Part shown: positions 62,694-64,000 of the stretch, piece by piece | Layout: every line of letters begins with the position of its first letter | Position numbering within the stretch: position 1 is the stretch's first letter | Origin: Stenotrophomonas sp. 57 | GTDB taxonomy: Bacteria > Pseudomonadota > Gammaproteobacteria > Xanthomonadales > Xanthomonadaceae | NCBI RefSeq assembly: GCF_030291075.1 | Contig: NZ_CP127407.1 | Span: forward strand, 1,920,001-1,984,000 | Direction of reading: 5' to 3' | Length of the DNA: 64,000 bases | Notes under the pieces: model-generated | Database searches by the model: none | What the model was told of the DNA's origin: nothing | Seen by the model: only the letters and a program-made list of their open reading frames with translations | Position numbers and translations under genes: made by a program

Positions 62694-63424
62694 GTTTCAT
62701 CGTCTACCCCGCGCTGGATATCCGCGATGGCCGCGTGGTGCGGCTGCGCCAGGGCGACTACGCGCAGGAAACCTCGTATGGCGACGACCCCCTGCCGCGC
62801 GCGCAGGCCTTTGCTGCGCAGGGCGCGCAGTGGATGCACCTGGTGGACCTGGATGCCGCACGTGCCGGTGGCTACACGCTGGCGCCGCTGTTGGCATCCA
62901 TTCGTGCACAGACCCCGTTGCAGGTTCAGACCGGCGGTGGCGTGCGCGGCCGCGACGACGTGGCGCGCATCCTCGATGGCGGCGCCGCCCGCGTGGTGGT
63001 CGGTTCGCTGGCAGTACGTCGCCCCGACGAAGTGGTCGGCTGGCTGGAGGAGTTCGGTGCCGAGCGCATCACCATTGCGCTGGATGCCCGCCAGGATGCG
63101 CAGGGCCAATGGCAGCTGCCTGTGCACGGCTGGACCGAGAGCGCCGGGGTGACGCTGGACGACCTCGCCCTCCGCTACGCGCGCGCCGGCATGCGCCACC
63201 TGCTGTGCACCGACATCGCCCGTGACGGCATGCTGGCCGGGCCCAACATCAGCCTTTACCAGCACCTGTCGGCACTGCTGCCGGGCGTGGCGGTGCAGGC
63301 TTCTGGCGGCATTCGTGACGTGGCCGATGTTGCCGAAGCGCGAAGTGCGGGCTGCGGCGGTGCGATCCTCGGCAAGGCGCTGCTGGAACAGCGCATGGAC
63401 CTGGCGGAGGCGCTGGCATGTTGA
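62690..63424 (+). CDS. hisA: ProFAR isomerase
   Basis: A 244-residue TIM barrel. It has the first catalytic Asp in [20 protein letters not shown], the QTGGGVR loop, [10 protein letters not shown], and the second Asp in [12 protein letters not shown]. It isomerises N'-(5'-phosphoribosyl)-formimino-AICAR ribonucleotide. It overlaps hisH by 4 nt and hisF by 7 nt. Confidence 0.95.
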   Translation: MSFIVYPALDIRDGRVVRLRQGDYAQETSYGDDPLPRAQAFAAQGAQWMHLVDLDAARAGGYTLAPLLASIRAQTPLQVQTGGGVRGRDDVARILDGGAARVVVGSLAVRRPDEVVGWLEEFGAERITIALDARQDAQGQWQLPVHGWTESAGVTLDDLALRYARAGMRHLLCTDIARDGMLAGPNISLYQHLSALLPGVAVQASGGIRDVADVAEARSAGCGGAILGKALLEQRMDLAEALAC

Positions 63425-64000
63425 GCCGCCGCATCATTCCCTGCCTGGACGTGCGCGCTGGCCGCGTGGTCAAGGGCGTGCGTTTCCGTGACCATGTCGA
63501 CATGGGCGACATCGCCGAGCTGGCGCAGCGCTACCGCGACCAGGGCGCCGACGAGCTGGTGTTCTATGACATCGGCGCCAGCCCCGAGGCACGTTCGGTG
63601 GACGTGGCCTGGATCGAGCGCATCGCACGGCTGATTGATATCCCGTTCTGCGTGGCCGGTGGCATCGACAGCGTGGAGACCGCCCGGCGCGTGCTGTTTG
63701 CCGGTGCCGACAAGGTGTCGATCAACTCGCCCGCGCTGGGGCGCCCGGAACTGATCACCGAGCTGGCCGACGAGTTCGGCGTACAGTGCGTGGTGGTGGG
63801 CGTCGATTCGGTGCGCGAGCCCGATGGGCAATGGCGGGTGCGCCGCTTCAGCGGTGACCCGGACAAGACCCAGGCAGTGGCGTTGCGTACCCTGGACTGG
63901 ATCGTCGAAGCGCAGCGCCGTGGTGCCGGCGAGATCGTATTGAACTGCATGGACAGCGACGGCGTGCGCCGTGGCTACGATGTCGTGCAGCTGCAGCAGG
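63418..64000 (+). CDS. hisF: Imidazole glycerol phosphate synthase, cyclase subunit (5' part)
   Basis: The first 194 codons are in the window and the 3' end is cut off. The protein starts [20 protein letters not shown] with the first catalytic Asp, followed by [32 protein letters not shown] and SINSPAL. HisF forms the cyclase barrel that pairs with HisH to make imidazole glycerol phosphate and AICAR. The start overlaps the hisA stop by 7 nt. hisI would be expected just beyond the window. Confidence 0.95.
   Translation, partial: MLSRRIIPCLDVRAGRVVKGVRFRDHVDMGDIAELAQRYRDQGADELVFYDIGASPEARSVDVAWIERIARLIDIPFCVAGGIDSVETARRVLFAGADKVSINSPALGRPELITELADEFGVQCVVVGVDSVREPDGQWRVRRFSGDPDKTQAVALRTLDWIVEAQRRGAGEIVLNCMDSDGVRRGYDVVQLQQ

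Overview
The window is a gene-dense, high-GC chromosomal segment from a gammaproteobacterium of the Xanthomonadaceae, most likely Stenotrophomonas (S. maltophilia complex). The pointers are GTAG-headed palindromes of the SMAG type in at least five intergenic gaps, a GumD-like priming transferase, a TrpR-family gene heading the his operon, and a thr operon with a leader peptide. Genus is inference; no rRNA or other species marker is present.

Layout. 1-4964 (mostly minus): 5' end of pyrD, a SAM methyltransferase, a small membrane protein, an SDR oxidoreductase, an ALDH7-type dehydrogenase (amaB) and galE. 5247-20473: a complete-looking Wzx/Wzy exopolysaccharide locus. Its plus-strand half encodes a GumD-like initiating transferase, a low-molecular-weight tyrosine phosphatase, a Wzc tyrosine kinase, one GT26 glycosyltransferase, Wzy, Wzx, a fused CDP-ribitol synthase (Bcs1-like) and a LicD-family phosphotransferase. 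The convergent minus-strand half encodes YjbE, Wza, YjbF, YjbG and YjbH homologues. Together they suggest a short-repeat polymer carrying ribitol phosphate.

20583-26056: a PAP2 phosphatase, tRNA-Arg(CCT) with a 1.4-kb island remnant between a tRNA-derived direct repeat, small secreted proteins, a DapA-family lyase/aldolase, a GNAT acetyltransferase and a broken AraC regulator. 26227-36286: two CRP/Clp-type boxes, then a two-gene surface system. The first gene encodes a 2057-residue CshA/GEVED/DUF11/OmpA-like protein containing seven repeats with an exact 122-residue pitch. The second, overlapping it by 4 nt, encodes a 1229-residue outer-membrane barrel.

36352-43655: a PAS histidine kinase/response regulator pair diverging from a hybrid kinase-CheR-CheB-response regulator/kinase operon. 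43739-49232: a BLUF photosensor, a BigR-like persulfide sensor with a split YeeE/YedE transporter, a periplasmic Ntn-hydrolase of the penicillin V acylase family, a DUF6491-like protein, an AraC regulator and an EamA permease. 49334-54321: the threonine operon thrL-thrA-thrB-thrC. 54408-56977: an FNR-type regulator divergent from hisS and a small lipoprotein. 57134-64000: a 27-bp-stem RNA-like element, a TrpR-family regulator with an operator over its own promoter, and the translationally coupled his operon hisGDCBHA plus the 5' part of hisF.

The two stretches most worth follow-up are the predicted ribitol-phosphate exopolysaccharide locus and the giant repeat protein/barrel pair with its Clp-type sites.
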